Below, piece after piece: positions 27,355-37,734 of a stretch of 64,000 bases of DNA. This DNA is from Acinetobacter pittii ATCC 19004 = CIP 70.29. Lineage in GTDB: Bacteria > Pseudomonadota > Gammaproteobacteria > Pseudomonadales > Moraxellaceae. Under the pieces are notes generated by a model, which made no database searches, was not told where the DNA came from, and saw nothing but the letters and a program-made list of their open reading frames with translations. A program made the translations under genes and the position numbers. The DNA lies in the NCBI RefSeq assembly GCF_000369045.1, contig NZ_KB849790.1, positions 503,422 to 567,421 on the forward strand, in the 5' to 3' direction. Position 1 is the stretch's first letter; every line of letters begins with the position of its first letter.

Positions 27355-28563
27355 TTAATTTAAGTTTTCCAAAATCAGTGCAACGCCTTGTCCAACACCT
27401 ACACACATCGTGCAAAGTGCATAGCGTCCACCGCGTTTTTTTAGCTCACGTGTTGCGGTAATCACTAAACGTGTACCACTCATACCGAGCGGATGTCCTA
27501 ACGCAATCGCACCACCATTTGGGTTCACGCGTTCATCGTCATCTTTTAGGCCAAGCTCACGCATACAAGCCAAAGATTGGGCTGCGAATGCTTCATTCAG
27601 CTCAATCACATCCATCTGATCTAGCGTTAAACCTGTTTGCTTTAAAATTTTCTGCACAGCCGGAACAGGACCTATACCCATATATTTGGGTTCAACCCCT
27701 GCACTTGCAATGCCAATTACACGTGCTAAAGGTTTTAAACCATGTGTATCTGCAAATTCACGGTTGGTAATTAACACACAAGCAGCGCCGTCATTTACAC
27801 CAGAGGCATTTCCGGCAGTCACCGAGCCACCTTCTTTTTTAAATGGGGCTTTTAGCTTCGCAAGTGCTTCAAGTGTCGTTTCACGCGGATGTTCATCACG
27901 GCTAACAACGTTCACGTTTTTCTTACGATCTACAATCTCGACAGGCAAAATCTCATCGTTAAAGAAACCGTTTTGTTGGGCAGCAGCCGTTTTTTGTTGG
28001 CTACGCAATGCAAAAGCATCTTGGTCTTCACGACTAATCTGATATTTTTCAGCTACATTTTCGGCAGTTTCCGGCATGCTGTCGGTGCCGTATTGCGCTT
28101 TAAGTTGCTTATTTACAAAGCGCCAGCCAATGGTGGTGTCATAAATTTCAGGTGTACGGCTAAACGCTTCGGTCGGTTTAGCTTGTACAAATGGCGCACG
28201 GCTCATCGACTCCACACCACCTGCCAACACAAACTGTGCTTCACCTGCTTTAATTGAGCGTGCTGCAAGTCCCACCGCATCTAAACCCGAAGCACACAAG
28301 CGATTGACGGTCATGGCTGGCACTGTATCAGGTAAGCCTGCTAACAGTGTTGCCATACGTGCAACGTTACGGTTGTCTTCACCTGCTTGGTTAGCACATC
28401 CTAAAAACACTTCGTCTACCGTATTCCACGGCAAGTTCGGGTGTTTATCTTTTAAATATTTGATGGGCAATGCAGCTAAATCATCTGCACGTACTGCACT
28501 TAAGGCACCTGCATATCGTCCAATTGGGGTACGAATAAAATCGCAAATTAAAACGTCTTCCAT
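27355..28563 (-). CDS. paaJ: 3-oxoadipyl-CoA / 3-oxo-5,6-dehydrosuberyl-CoA thiolase
   Basis: 402 aa thiolase. The acyl-carrying cysteine is in [20 protein letters not shown] (~Cys 90), the catalytic histidine in [19 protein letters not shown] and the second cysteine in [16 protein letters not shown]. PaaJ cleaves twice in the pathway, releasing acetyl-CoA and ending in succinyl-CoA. The sequence is also like PcaF; position in the paa operon, 12 bp after paaH, decides the name. Confidence 0.92.
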   Translation of the reverse strand: MEDVLICDFIRTPIGRYAGALSAVRADDLAALPIKYLKDKHPNLPWNTVDEVFLGCANQAGEDNRNVARMATLLAGLPDTVPAMTVNRLCASGLDAVGLAARSIKAGEAQFVLAGGVESMSRAPFVQAKPTEAFSRTPEIYDTTIGWRFVNKQLKAQYGTDSMPETAENVAEKYQISREDQDAFALRSQQKTAAAQQNGFFNDEILPVEIVDRKKNVNVVSRDEHPRETTLEALAKLKAPFKKEGGSVTAGNASGVNDGAACVLITNREFADTHGLKPLARVIGIASAGVEPKYMGIGPVPAVQKILKQTGLTLDQMDVIELNEAFAAQSLACMRELGLKDDDERVNPNGGAIALGHPLGMSGTRLVITATRELKKRGGRYALCTMCVGVGQGVALILENLN

Positions 28564-28575
28564 GTTGACTCCTGA

Positions 28576-30114
28576 TTATGCAAATTCGGCCATATCACTT
28601 GAATATTGAGTAGCAATGTTTTGAGTTTTCGCTACATATTGCTTGAGGTAGATACTCGCGCGATATTTTTCCTCTCCATACAGTGCATATAAGTTATTTA
28701 AAGTTTGGAGCACATACGCACCGCCCATTTGTGTCAACCACTGGTAAGGGCCTTTAGGATAATTCACTCCATATTTCATGGCATTATCAATATCTTCCAG
28801 ACTCGCAACACCATGTAAACTTGCTTCGCATGCTTCATTAATGAGTAAAGCGATGGTGCGTAAGGTTAACAGGGCCGGATGGTCTTTAATCCACATCACG
28901 CTGATACCAAACTGCGCAAAGTAAGCTTCAACTTTAGCCAGATCACTTGCTTCACAAAGCTCGTTATGGCTGAGTACTAAAGCCTCCGCCTGTTCAAAAT
29001 CATGGTGCCAATCCATTAAAATCACTTTACGGCTTAAGTAATGAATATTGGCTGACTCACCTTGGCTTAAACGTAAGTCGATATCATCAATTTGAAGGAT
29101 ATTGTCATCACTCACAGATCCGCTTTTTAAACCCAAACGCGTTAAAAAAGCAGGTAGCTGAGACCAAGTCCCTTTTAGCTGAATATGTGCATCAACTGGC
29201 TTGGCAACCACAGCTTGAGGCTGAAATGTCTCGTATTGATTTTTTTCGTTATAATTATAGAAACCCTGTTTTGACTTACGGCCCCAAGCACCTGCATCGA
29301 CCAATTCTTTTTGGATGAGGCTTGGGCGGTAGCGTGGCTCGTAAAAGAACTCTTGATAAACGCTTTGGGTTACCGAAAAGTTAACATCTTGCCCAATGAG
29401 GTCGGTAAGTTCACAAGGCCCCATCGCAAAACCGCCACAGTGCTTTAACGCATAATCTAGCTGGTCATAGCTGGTGACTTGTTCTTGCAGTGCTCTAAAG
29501 CCTTCTGCATAAAACGGACGAGCAATTCGGTTCACAATAAACCCGGGAGTCGATTTGGTGAGTACCGGAATTTTTTTCCAATTCAACATCAAGTTTTTTA
29601 AAGCTAAACATAAACTGTTTGGTGTTTTTAAGCCTTGTACAATTTCAACCAGTTTCATGACTGGCGCAGGGTTAAAAAAGTGTAAACCTACTACACGCTC
29701 TGGGTGAGCAATGCCCGCCGAAATGGCAGTCACTGAAATTGAAGATGTGTTACTTGCAAAAATGGTTTGCGCATTACAAATTTCAGCGAGCTGTTTGAAT
29801 AAAGACTGTTTAACTTCTTTCTTCTCAACGACTGCTTCAATCACCAAGTCAGCATCACGCAGTGCTTCAATTTGATTGACCACAGTTAAACGCGCTAAGG
29901 CTTCATCAACTTGCTGCTGAGTGAGCTTGCTCTTTTCAACCAGTTTTTTAAACGTCTGCCCTAAGCCGTGAGCGGCTTGTTGCGCTTTTTGAGCATCTAG
30001 ATCATATAAAACGGTCGAGTGTCCATTGACGATGGCTAACTGGGCAATGCCGATGCCCATGGTGCCAGAACCAATAACGGCAATTCGGGCACGAGATAAG
30101 TCTAAATCTGTCAT
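28576..30114 (-). CDS. paaH: 3-hydroxyadipyl-CoA dehydrogenase
   Basis: 512 aa, the length of PaaH enzymes with two dehydrogenase C-terminal domains. The NAD fold is at residues ~10-40 (RIAVIGSGTMGIGIAQLAIVNG in short form GSGTMG), then ASNTSSISVT, RVVGLHFFNPAPVMKLVEIV with the catalytic histidine-glutamate pair, and TPGFIVNRIARPFY. It oxidises 3-hydroxyadipyl-CoA to 3-oxoadipyl-CoA with NAD. It follows paaG by 2 bp. Confidence 0.92.
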   Translation of the reverse strand: MTDLDLSRARIAVIGSGTMGIGIAQLAIVNGHSTVLYDLDAQKAQQAAHGLGQTFKKLVEKSKLTQQQVDEALARLTVVNQIEALRDADLVIEAVVEKKEVKQSLFKQLAEICNAQTIFASNTSSISVTAISAGIAHPERVVGLHFFNPAPVMKLVEIVQGLKTPNSLCLALKNLMLNWKKIPVLTKSTPGFIVNRIARPFYAEGFRALQEQVTSYDQLDYALKHCGGFAMGPCELTDLIGQDVNFSVTQSVYQEFFYEPRYRPSLIQKELVDAGAWGRKSKQGFYNYNEKNQYETFQPQAVVAKPVDAHIQLKGTWSQLPAFLTRLGLKSGSVSDDNILQIDDIDLRLSQGESANIHYLSRKVILMDWHHDFEQAEALVLSHNELCEASDLAKVEAYFAQFGISVMWIKDHPALLTLRTIALLINEACEASLHGVASLEDIDNAMKYGVNYPKGPYQWLTQMGGAYVLQTLNNLYALYGEEKYRASIYLKQYVAKTQNIATQYSSDMAEFA

Positions 30115-30116
30115 GC

Positions 30117-30911
30117 TTAGCGCCCTTTAAAATTTGGTTCACGTTTATTCATAAAGGCTTGTACACCTTCACGATAATCTTCGGAACGACCCGCAATACG
30201 TTGTAAATCTCGCTCTAACAGCATTTGCTCGTCAAAGGTGTTGTTGCTTGATTGATGAATGGCTTTTTTAATGAGAGACAGACCAAATGTAGGCTGTTTC
30301 GCTAAACGTTCAGCGAGTTCAGTCACTTTTGTTTTAAGTTCAGCGTCTTCAACGACATCCCAAATCATGCCCCATTCTTTTGCGGTTTCTGCCGGCAACT
30401 TGTCACCTAACAAAGTCAGTCCCATAGCACGCGCATGACCTACAGCACGTGGTAAAAACCATGTACCCGCAGAGTCTGGAACTAAACCTAAACGGCAAAA
30501 TGCTTGTACAAAGTTTGCCGATTTAGCTGCAATCACCAAGTCACACGCCAGTGCAATATTTGCCCCTGCACCTGCTGCCACACCATTTACCGCGCAAATC
30601 ACAGGCTTTGGCATATTTACAATCGTTTTAATGAGCGGGTTATAGTAAGTTTCAATGGAATATCCTAAATCTGGAGCTTCAGCATTTGGGTCTACTACAC
30701 GATCACCTAAATCTTGTCCTGCACAGAAGCCGCGGCCTTCACCACTAATCACAACACAGCGAACATCCGGATTTTTGGTCCACAGGTTTAAAACCTCAGC
30801 CACTTCACGGTGCATATCAACGTTAAAGCTATTCAGTGCTTTTGGGCGGTTAAATGTCAGGTAGCCAACACCATTTTTTTCTTCAGCAATAATATTTTGA
30901 TAGTCCATCAC
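30117..30911 (-). CDS. paaG: Ring 1,2-epoxyphenylacetyl-CoA isomerase
   Basis: 264 aa crotonase-fold protein. Oxyanion-hole segments are GEGRGFCAGQDLGDR (~57-71) and AVNGVAAGAGANIALACDLV (~104-123); the catalytic acidic residue lies in FCRLGLVPDSAGTWFLPR. It converts the ring epoxide from PaaABCE to oxepin-CoA and also shifts a double bond later on. Its start overlaps the end of paaF by 4 bp. Sequence, order and length agree with PaaG rather than PaaF. Confidence 0.9.
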   Translation of the reverse strand: MMDYQNIIAEEKNGVGYLTFNRPKALNSFNVDMHREVAEVLNLWTKNPDVRCVVISGEGRGFCAGQDLGDRVVDPNAEAPDLGYSIETYYNPLIKTIVNMPKPVICAVNGVAAGAGANIALACDLVIAAKSANFVQAFCRLGLVPDSAGTWFLPRAVGHARAMGLTLLGDKLPAETAKEWGMIWDVVEDAELKTKVTELAERLAKQPTFGLSLIKKAIHQSSNNTFDEQMLLERDLQRIAGRSEDYREGVQAFMNKREPNFKGR

Positions 30912-31681
30912 TCACCTCTAAACACTGGCTTTCTTTTCTCAAAGAAAGCGTTAATCCCTTCGTTTCGATCTTTTGTAGCCGCCAGCCAGACAAAGTTTTG
31001 ACGTTCAAACTTGAGTCCCTGACTTAATGTTGTTTCATGAATACTTTTAATTGATTGTTTAATGACGCGAATCGCTAAAGGCGCTTGTTTGGCAATTTTG
31101 GCTGCAAGTTGAACGGCGTATTCGACGGTTAATTCTGTCGGCACCACTTGACTGCAAATGCCATGTTGCTCGGCTTGTTTTGCCGAAATCATCTCACCTG
31201 TCATAGCCCAGCGCATGGTGAGTTGTTGTCCAACCAAGCGTGCTAAACGCTGTGTTCCGCCTGCACCCGGCAACATACCTAAGGTAATTTCAGGTAAAGC
31301 GAATCGGGCATTTTCACCGCAAATCACCATATCTGAATGCAAAACCAACTCGAACCCAGCGCCTAAGGCATAGCCATTGACTGCACTAATGAGTGGCTTA
31401 TTAAACGCATCAATTTTTTGCCAAAGCTTCGGGCGAATATCGAGTTGCAAAGACACGGCATCCATTGCAGCCAACTCACTAAGATCTGCTCCAGCCGCAA
31501 AACACTGAGCGTTACCCGTTAAAACCACTGCTTTGACTTGAGCATTATGTTCAGCTTCTTCGAGCAACTCGCATAAACACTGCAATGTTGCATTGTTTAA
31601 AGCATTTCTTTTTTCCGGACGGTTTAGGGTTAATAACAAAACACCGTCAGCAGCTGTACTGGCTTTGATCAACTCTTGCAT
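30908..31681 (-). CDS. paaF: 2,3-dehydroadipyl-CoA hydratase
   Basis: 257 aa crotonase-family hydratase. The CoA-binding opening LLTLNRPEKRNALNNAT, the oxyanion segments GNAQCFAAGADLSELAAMD and AVNGYALGAGFELVLHSDMV, and the paired glutamates region ARFALPEITLGMLPGAGGTQ are all present. It hydrates 2,3-dehydroadipyl-CoA to 3-hydroxyadipyl-CoA. Lies 8 bp after paaE. Confidence 0.9.
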   Translation of the reverse strand: MQELIKASTAADGVLLLTLNRPEKRNALNNATLQCLCELLEEAEHNAQVKAVVLTGNAQCFAAGADLSELAAMDAVSLQLDIRPKLWQKIDAFNKPLISAVNGYALGAGFELVLHSDMVICGENARFALPEITLGMLPGAGGTQRLARLVGQQLTMRWAMTGEMISAKQAEQHGICSQVVPTELTVEYAVQLAAKIAKQAPLAIRVIKQSIKSIHETTLSQGLKFERQNFVWLAATKDRNEGINAFFEKRKPVFRGE

Positions 31682-31689
31682 GACAGCCT

Positions 31690-32751
31690 CTATTCATCAA
31701 AACTCAAGCGAACATTTGGGCCTTTTGGTAAGGTCTGACAGCTCAGCACATAGCCCTTTTCAACTTCATCTTCTTCAAGACTATAGTTAAGGAACATGTC
31801 GACTTCGCCAGAAAGTACCTTACAACGACAGGTCGCACACACCCCACCTTTACATGCATACGGTAAGTCGGCACCCGCACGTAAAGCTGCATCAAGAATA
31901 CTTTCATCATCTTGAGCCACAGAAACAATCAGTTCACGGCCATCTAAAATGATGTTGACCTTTTCTTCTTTACGGTTTGCATCCGCTTCAACACTACGTT
32001 TACGCGCTTGCCCTGTATGGAAACGTTCGGTGTGAATGCGCTCTTTGGCAATACCAAAGTTCGGTAAAGTATTTTCTACGGCATTCATCATTTCGTCTGG
32101 ACCGCAGGCAAAAACATGGTCGAAGTTTGTTTCAAGCACTTCATAATCAAAAAGTTTTTTTAACTTTTCTTCATCAATACGACCATTCATCAGCTCACTA
32201 TCGTTGAACTCACGAGAAAAAATATTGATGAGCTGAAAACGTTCTTTAAACTGATCTTTCAAATCCATAATTTGCTCGGCAAACATGGTTTGTTTCCATG
32301 AGCGATTGCCATAGAGCAAGGTAAATTTAGCTTCGGGTTGTTCAAACAAAACTTGCTTAACAATCGATAAAATCGGAGTAATACCACTCCCCGCAGCAAC
32401 ACCTAAATAGTTTTGTCCGCCAATCTTGGCTGCTTTTTGAAAAAACACGCCTTGTGGTGGCATGACTTCAAGCACATCGCCCACTTTCAAATGGTCATTT
32501 GCCCAGTTTGAAAATTGACCCTGATCAATTTTTTTAACCGCAATGCTGATGTCTTCTTTACCCGCATAGCTACAAATTGAATAACAACGGCGGATTTCAC
32601 CAGCTTCGGTTAAATGGCGAATGGTTAAGTGTTGACCCGGTTGAAATTGAAATTGTTCTTGTTGTTCAGGTACAACGTCAAATGCAATACAAATTGCCTG
32701 ATCGGTTTGAGGCGTAATACTTTTTACTTTTAATGGTACAAATTGGCTCAT
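31690..32751 (-). CDS. paaE: Phenylacetyl-CoA epoxidase reductase subunit
   Basis: 353 aa. FAD-binding barrel with RRCYSICS (~54-61), NAD-binding part with GVAAGSGITPILSIVKQVL, and a C-terminal plant-type 2Fe-2S ferredoxin domain with ACKGGVCATCRCKVLSGEVD followed by a fourth cysteine in GYVLSCQTLP. It transfers electrons from NADPH to the di-iron oxygenase PaaABC. Position and domain order identify it firmly. Confidence 0.93.
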   Translation of the reverse strand: MSQFVPLKVKSITPQTDQAICIAFDVVPEQQEQFQFQPGQHLTIRHLTEAGEIRRCYSICSYAGKEDISIAVKKIDQGQFSNWANDHLKVGDVLEVMPPQGVFFQKAAKIGGQNYLGVAAGSGITPILSIVKQVLFEQPEAKFTLLYGNRSWKQTMFAEQIMDLKDQFKERFQLINIFSREFNDSELMNGRIDEEKLKKLFDYEVLETNFDHVFACGPDEMMNAVENTLPNFGIAKERIHTERFHTGQARKRSVEADANRKEEKVNIILDGRELIVSVAQDDESILDAALRAGADLPYACKGGVCATCRCKVLSGEVDMFLNYSLEEDEVEKGYVLSCQTLPKGPNVRLSFDE

Positions 32752-32774
32752 GGCTGATTTCCTTATCTAAAGAC

Positions 32775-33275
32775 TTAAATACATTTGAAGTAATCAAAAG
32801 GCTCAAGACAGTCCTGACATTTATAAAGTGCTTTACAGGCGGTGGAACTAAACTCTGTTAACAGTCGGGTATGTCGGCTTTTACAACGTGGGCACTCGAC
32901 ACCATCATTTAAATGAACGTGAGTTCCACATTGATGCGCCAACCCTTCAGGTGGTGCAATGCCATAAACTTGCAGTTTCTTTTTACCCGCTTCAGACATC
33001 CAGTCGGTGGTCCATGCTTCTGATAAATCGACCATGACTTTGACTGGTGTCAAAGCTTCTGCGGTAAATGCCTCAACAATTTGTGCTTTCAACATATCTG
33101 TTGCTGGGCAACCGCTATATGTTGGCGTTAGACGAACAATAATTTCTTGTTGATCGTTAATCTCTACACCGCGGATCATGCCTAAATCGACAACCGATAA
33201 AACCGGAATTTCAGGGTCACTGACCGTTTGTAGAACATCCCAACATTGGTCGATGCAATGACGAATCATTTGCAT
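32775..33275 (-). CDS. paaD: PaaD, maturation factor of the phenylacetyl-CoA epoxidase
   Basis: 166 aa. N-terminal MIP18/DUF59 domain (DVLQTVSDPEIPVLSVVDLGMIRGV in pieces, TPTYSGCPATDML) and a C-terminal zinc-ribbon-like tail with CPRCKSRHTRLL and CQDC. PaaD is needed for assembling the epoxidase iron centre or cluster. It lies between paaC and paaE, with 16 and 23 bp spacers. Confidence 0.9.
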   Translation of the reverse strand: MQMIRHCIDQCWDVLQTVSDPEIPVLSVVDLGMIRGVEINDQQEIIVRLTPTYSGCPATDMLKAQIVEAFTAEALTPVKVMVDLSEAWTTDWMSEAGKKKLQVYGIAPPEGLAHQCGTHVHLNDGVECPRCKSRHTRLLTEFSSTACKALYKCQDCLEPFDYFKCI

Positions 33276-33291
33276 GGCTCACCTCCTTGTC

Positions 33292-34047
33292 TTACCAGGC
33301 CATTCCCGGATAAGTTCTTTGAATACATTGCATTTCAGCCAACAAATAACCTAAATGCTCGGTATGCAATCCTTGTTTCGCACCACGGCGATAAGCACCG
33401 TTCACAGCAACATTTAATTCAAAACGCTTAAGCTCATCTGCAATGATTTGGTTCCATTGTTCTTTTTCATTTGAAAAATCTGGAATCACACCTTCTGCAA
33501 CTAATGCTTGTTCGTCTGCACTCAGTTCAAATAATTCAGCGGTAAAACGCCATAAATTATTTAATCCGCCTTGTACACGTTGATGTGCTTCATCTGTGCT
33601 TAAAGTTAAACGTTCCATCCAGCTTGTCGAAAAGCGGATGTGATACTTCACTTCTTTTAAAGATTTCACAGCAAGGGCGCTTAATTCAGGAAGTGAGCTT
33701 TGCGCTAAAGCCGTAAATAAATGAAGATGGTAATGGTCCATCAACCACTGGCGTACGATCGTTTGTGCAAAGTCACCATTGGGTTGTTCGCATAACAATA
33801 GGTTTAAAAACTCACGCTCAGTACGGAAATATGCAAGTTGGTCTTCATCACGCTTAGCTTCATCGTATTGACCAGCCAAAGTCAGAAAGTTTCTTGCCTG
33901 ACCCAACAAGTCCAAGCCGATATTTGCTAAGGCAATATCAATTTCTAGCTCAGGTGCATGCCCGCACCATTCAGCCAAACGCTGAGATAAAACCAGTTGA
34001 CTGTCGCCAATATGTAATAAGAATTTAGATAAAACTGAATGATTCAT
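33292..34047 (-). CDS. paaC: Phenylacetyl-CoA epoxidase structural subunit PaaC
   Basis: 251 aa ferritin-like all-helical protein lacking the full metal ligand set of PaaA. Family stretches: LHIGDSQLVLSQRLAEWCGHAPELEIDIALANI in shorter motifs, LDLLGQARNFLTLAG, EVKYHIRFSTSWMERL, and TEHLGYLLAEMQ. It pairs with PaaA to form the hetero-oligomeric epoxidase. Twelve bases separate it from paaB. Confidence 0.92.
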   Translation of the reverse strand: MNHSVLSKFLLHIGDSQLVLSQRLAEWCGHAPELEIDIALANIGLDLLGQARNFLTLAGQYDEAKRDEDQLAYFRTEREFLNLLLCEQPNGDFAQTIVRQWLMDHYHLHLFTALAQSSLPELSALAVKSLKEVKYHIRFSTSWMERLTLSTDEAHQRVQGGLNNLWRFTAELFELSADEQALVAEGVIPDFSNEKEQWNQIIADELKRFELNVAVNGAYRRGAKQGLHTEHLGYLLAEMQCIQRTYPGMAW

Positions 34048-34059
34048 TTGCCATTCCCC

Positions 34060-34350
34060 TTACATGTGCTCAATGCCATCTGGGATATGGTAAAAAGTCG
34101 GATGACGATAAACCTTGTCTAAAGAAGGATCGAAAAATTCAGCTTTTTCATCTGGCTGTGATGACTTAATCAGTTCTGAACGAACTACCCAAATGCTAAT
34201 TCCTTCATTACGGCGCGTGTAAACATCACGAGCATGTTGCAGTGCAATTTCATCATCAGGTGCTCTTAAGCTGCCTACATGACGGTGGCTTAAGCCTTGT
34301 TTACTACGTACAAATACTTCGTAGAGCGACCAGTTGTTTTTATCTTCCAT
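34060..34350 (-). CDS. paaB: Phenylacetyl-CoA epoxidase small subunit PaaB
   Basis: 96 aa when started at the ATG ending at 34350 (MEDKNNWSLYEVFVRSK), which has GAGGAAAT as RBS; a start 24 bp further upstream is less likely. Contains the family pieces LSHRHVGSLRAPDDEIALQHARD and YTRRNEGISIWVV. It bridges the oxygenase complex. Located between paaA and paaC. Confidence 0.9.
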   Translation of the reverse strand: MEDKNNWSLYEVFVRSKQGLSHRHVGSLRAPDDEIALQHARDVYTRRNEGISIWVVRSELIKSSQPDEKAEFFDPSLDKVYRHPTFYHIPDGIEHM

Positions 34351-34382
34351 TTTGATTTCCTCAAATTTTTCCATAAATCTTG

Positions 34383-35321
34383 TTAAGCCACTTTGTTCGC
34401 TTCAAGCTTCTGCTTTTTAGCGTAGACCACTGCTGCATCACGAACCCATTTGCCGTTTTCCCATGCTTTACGGCGTGCTTCGATACGCTCGTGATTACAT
34501 GGTCCACGTCCGGCAATCACTTCATTAAATTCGTGCCAGTCAATCTCGCCAAACTCATAGTGGCCTGTTTCTTCATTGAACTTTAAATCTGGGTCTGGTA
34601 CTTCCAAGCCAAGTTGCAACACTTGTGGCACGGTGTTATCAACAAACTTTTGACGTAATTCATCGTTACTAAAGCGTTTGATTTTCCATGCCATGCTTTG
34701 TGCGCTGTTTGGAGAATGCTCATCACTTGGACCAAACATCATCAGTGCTGGCCACCAATAGCGATTTACCGCATCTTGTGCCATCTGTTTTTGTTCTGGC
34801 GTACCGTTTGCCAAAGCCATCATGGCTTCAAAACCTTGGCGTTGGTGGAAACTTTCTTCTTTACAAATGCGTACCATCGCACGTGCATATGGCCCATATG
34901 AAGTACGGCAAAGCGCAACTTGGTTCACAATGGCTGCCCCATCGACAAGCCAGCCAATTGCAGCGACATCTGCCCAAGTCAAAGTTGGATAGTTAAAGAT
35001 TGATGAGTATTTCATTTTCCCATCAATTAATTTTTCCATCATGTCATCACGGTCAGCACCTAAAGTTTCTGCCGCGCTATATAAATACAAACCATGACCC
35101 GCTTCATCTTGTACTTTCGCAAGCAAAACCGCTTTACGTTTTAAAGTCGGCGCACGAGTAATCCAGTTTCCTTCAGGCAACATACCTACAATTTCAGAAT
35201 GGCCATGTTGTCCAATTTGACGAATTAATGTTTTGCGGTAGGCATCGGGCATTTGATCCTTAGCCTCGATCGTAATTTCATTGGCAATATTTTGTTCAAA
35301 TTTCTGGTAATTGTTTTCCAT
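34383..35321 (-). CDS. paaA: Phenylacetyl-CoA epoxidase catalytic subunit PaaA
   Basis: 312 aa from the ATG at 35319-35321 ([10 protein letters not shown]), supported by an AGGGAATG sequence upstream; the 21-residue longer reading is atypical. Di-iron ligands are in [20 protein letters not shown] (E-x2-H) and [17 protein letters not shown] (E-x2-H, from KEESFH). It epoxidises the aromatic ring of phenylacetyl-CoA. First gene of the thirteen-gene minus-strand cluster, divergent from paaZ. Confidence 0.93.
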   Translation of the reverse strand: MENNYQKFEQNIANEITIEAKDQMPDAYRKTLIRQIGQHGHSEIVGMLPEGNWITRAPTLKRKAVLLAKVQDEAGHGLYLYSAAETLGADRDDMMEKLIDGKMKYSSIFNYPTLTWADVAAIGWLVDGAAIVNQVALCRTSYGPYARAMVRICKEESFHQRQGFEAMMALANGTPEQKQMAQDAVNRYWWPALMMFGPSDEHSPNSAQSMAWKIKRFSNDELRQKFVDNTVPQVLQLGLEVPDPDLKFNEETGHYEFGEIDWHEFNEVIAGRGPCNHERIEARRKAWENGKWVRDAAVVYAKKQKLEANKVA

Positions 35322-35580
35322 TCTTTCATTCCCTGTAGGCATCACCCTTGAATCTATTTTTCGATACACTAATAACAAAGTCAATCACTTTTTTAGTATC
35401 AAATTAAATCCAACTAACAAATAAGAATTAAATATTTGAAATTAATAAATATTAATTAAAAACAAAAAATCTTTTTATGTTTAAAAATCAAAATAAAGTT
35501 GACTTTTAGACAAATTAATCTGAAATTATGAATCATATTTTCACAATTTTTATAATTGATGTATCACATAAAAAAGGAGT
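35322..35580. promoter_or_regulatory. Divergent paaA / paaZ control region
   Basis: AT-rich DNA between the two divergent catabolic units. A TATAAT at 35551-35556 is a plausible -10 for paaZ, with AAAGGAG (35572-35578) as RBS. GATAC at 35363-35367 and GTATC at 35396-35400 form a widely spaced dyad on the paaA side, a possible repressor site. PaaX is the expected regulator; its site is not proven here. Confidence 0.45.
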
Positions 35581-35586
35581 TTGGTC

Positions 35587-37689
35587 ATGCTTGAACAAGC
35601 ACACCTAGAAGGAACCTCAACTGACACAGATTTTCAGCAGTCTGAGCATCAACTGCCTCATCTTGCTTCTTATGTCTATGGAACATGGCATTCGACGGGT
35701 GAAGAACTACGCCCTGTTTACAATGCCATTACAGGTGAAGCGATTTATGCCGTAAGTAGTCATGGCATAGATATGAAACGTGTTGTTCAATATGCGAAAC
35801 AAAATGGTTCAGAACTGGCTAACTGGACGTTTCACCAACGTGCCAATGCGTTAAAACAAATTGCCCAACATTTACTTGAGCGTAAGGAAGACTTCTACAA
35901 ACTTGCTTATGCAACAGGTGCGACTCGTAAAGATGCATGGATTGATATTGAAGGTGGCATCCAGACATTATTTGCTTATTCGAGTCTGGTTCGTCGTGAA
36001 CTCAATGACGAAAAAATTATTACCGAAGACAACTGGATTCAATTATCTAAAAATGGAACTTTCGGCGCTAAACACATTTTAAGCCCAAAAGCAGGTGTTG
36101 CTGTTCACATCAACGCATTTAACTTCCCAATTTGGGGAATGCTTGAAAAAATTGCACCGACGCTACTTGCAGGTGTGCCATGTATTGTAAAACCTGCAAC
36201 CGATGGCTCTCAATTAACTCAAGCTGTTGTAAAAGCCATTGAAGAAGCACATGTATTACCAAAAGGCTCGCTACAACTCATTTGTGGTCAGACTTATGAC
36301 TTGTTCGACCACTTAGGCCCACAAGACTGCGTGACTTTTACAGGTTCTGCCTACACAGGCCAAAAACTACGTAACCACCCTCACCTCAATAAATATTCGA
36401 TTCCATTTAGCATGGAAGCCGACTCGGTAAACAGCGCAATTTTAAGCCCTGATGCAAATGAAGAAACTGTCGATTTATTTGTGCGTGAAGTCTTCCGTGA
36501 AATGACTACAAAAGCAGGTCAAAAATGTACTGCGGTTCGTCGCGCTTTCGTTCCTGAAAATTTGTTAGCGACTGTGCAAGAGAAGCTAACTGCCAAACTT
36601 GCTAAAGTTGTGGTGGGTGACCCTCAAAAAGAAGAAACCACCATGGGCGCTTTAGCCAGTATTAAACAAAAACATGACGTTGCAGAAAAGGTTGCCGAAC
36701 TCAGCAAAGACGCAAAAATTGTTTTTGGTGGCAATGATAGCTTTACATTTAATGCAGACCATCCTGAAAAAGGTGCTTTTTTCGCTCCAACTTTATTGGT
36801 GTGCGAACAACCTTTACAAGCGACGAATGTTCATACCACAGAAGCTTTCGGTCCGGTATGTACACTCATGCCATATCAAAATATTGAAGAACTAGCTGAT
36901 CTTGTTTCACGTGGTGAAGGTAGCCTAGTGGCTTCTGTCGTTAAAAATAATGATGAGAATATTGAACAAATTATTCAAAAAATTGCGCCTTGGCATGGCC
37001 GTGTGCATGTACTTGATGCAGAGTCAGCAAAAGAAAGTACAGGACATGGTTCACCACTTCCACATTTAGTACACGGCGGCCCTGGTCGTGCAGGTGGCGG
37101 TGAAGAGTTAGGTGGTATTCGTGCAGTTAAACATTATATGCAACGCACTGCAATTCAAGGTTCTCCAAACAGTTTAACGCAAATTACCCACTCATGGACT
37201 GCTGGCTCGAAAGTTAACGAAGACCGCGTACATCCATTTAAAAAGTCTTTTGATGAGTTAGTGATTGGTGAACGACTATTAACAGCACGCCGTACAGTCA
37301 CTGAAGCTGATATTGTCAATTTCGCGTGTTTAAGCGGTGACTACTTCTATGCACATACTGACAAAATCGCAGCGGCCGAGTCTTTCTTTGGTGAACGTGT
37401 GGCACACGGCTACTTCATTGTGTCTGCCGCAGCAGGTCTATTTGTAGATGCAGCACAAGGCCCTGTGATTGCCAATTACGGTATGGACAACTTACGCTTT
37501 GTTGAACCGGTTAAAATTGGTGACTCAATCCAAGTTGAACTCACCTGTAAACAAAAAACACCTAAGCCACAAAAAGACCCGTCTCAGCCTGCGCATGGCG
37601 TTGTGGTGTGGGATATTAAAGTCAAAAACCAACGTGGTGAACTTGTCGCAACTTACGATATTTTAACTTTAGTTGCTCGCGAAGCTTAA
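35587..37689 (+). CDS. paaZ: Bifunctional oxepin-CoA hydrolase / semialdehyde dehydrogenase
   Basis: 700 aa starting at the ATG at 35587, preferred over the TTG at 35581 because AAAGGAG ends 8 nt before it. Residues ~25-525 are an aldehyde dehydrogenase with the base glutamate in [10 protein letters not shown] and the cysteine in [13 protein letters not shown]. Residues ~555-700 are an R-specific MaoC-like enoyl hydratase with the catalytic D/H motif in [14 protein letters not shown] and RVAHGYF. The fused enzyme opens oxepin-CoA and oxidises the aldehyde at once. It is divergent from paaA. Confidence 0.93.
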   Translation: MLEQAHLEGTSTDTDFQQSEHQLPHLASYVYGTWHSTGEELRPVYNAITGEAIYAVSSHGIDMKRVVQYAKQNGSELANWTFHQRANALKQIAQHLLERKEDFYKLAYATGATRKDAWIDIEGGIQTLFAYSSLVRRELNDEKIITEDNWIQLSKNGTFGAKHILSPKAGVAVHINAFNFPIWGMLEKIAPTLLAGVPCIVKPATDGSQLTQAVVKAIEEAHVLPKGSLQLICGQTYDLFDHLGPQDCVTFTGSAYTGQKLRNHPHLNKYSIPFSMEADSVNSAILSPDANEETVDLFVREVFREMTTKAGQKCTAVRRAFVPENLLATVQEKLTAKLAKVVVGDPQKEETTMGALASIKQKHDVAEKVAELSKDAKIVFGGNDSFTFNADHPEKGAFFAPTLLVCEQPLQATNVHTTEAFGPVCTLMPYQNIEELADLVSRGEGSLVASVVKNNDENIEQIIQKIAPWHGRVHVLDAESAKESTGHGSPLPHLVHGGPGRAGGGEELGGIRAVKHYMQRTAIQGSPNSLTQITHSWTAGSKVNEDRVHPFKKSFDELVIGERLLTARRTVTEADIVNFACLSGDYFYAHTDKIAAAESFFGERVAHGYFIVSAAAGLFVDAAQGPVIANYGMDNLRFVEPVKIGDSIQVELTCKQKTPKPQKDPSQPAHGVVVWDIKVKNQRGELVATYDILTLVAREA

Positions 37690-37694
37690 TGGTT

Positions 37695-37734
37695 AAAATG
37701 AGATGGGGTCACCTCGTCCCCATCTCATTTTTTT
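37695..37734. terminator. Bidirectional terminator between paaZ and sdaA
   Basis: Perfect 14 bp stem AAAATGAGATGGGG (37695-37708) / CCCCATCTCATTTT (37718-37731), with T run after it and A run before it. It serves both convergent genes. Confidence 0.9.

Noticed and set aside
30908..31681. Naming paaF and paaG the other way round
   Set aside because: Gene order, lengths and the acidic-residue context agree with F before G in transcription order as in other paa operons.
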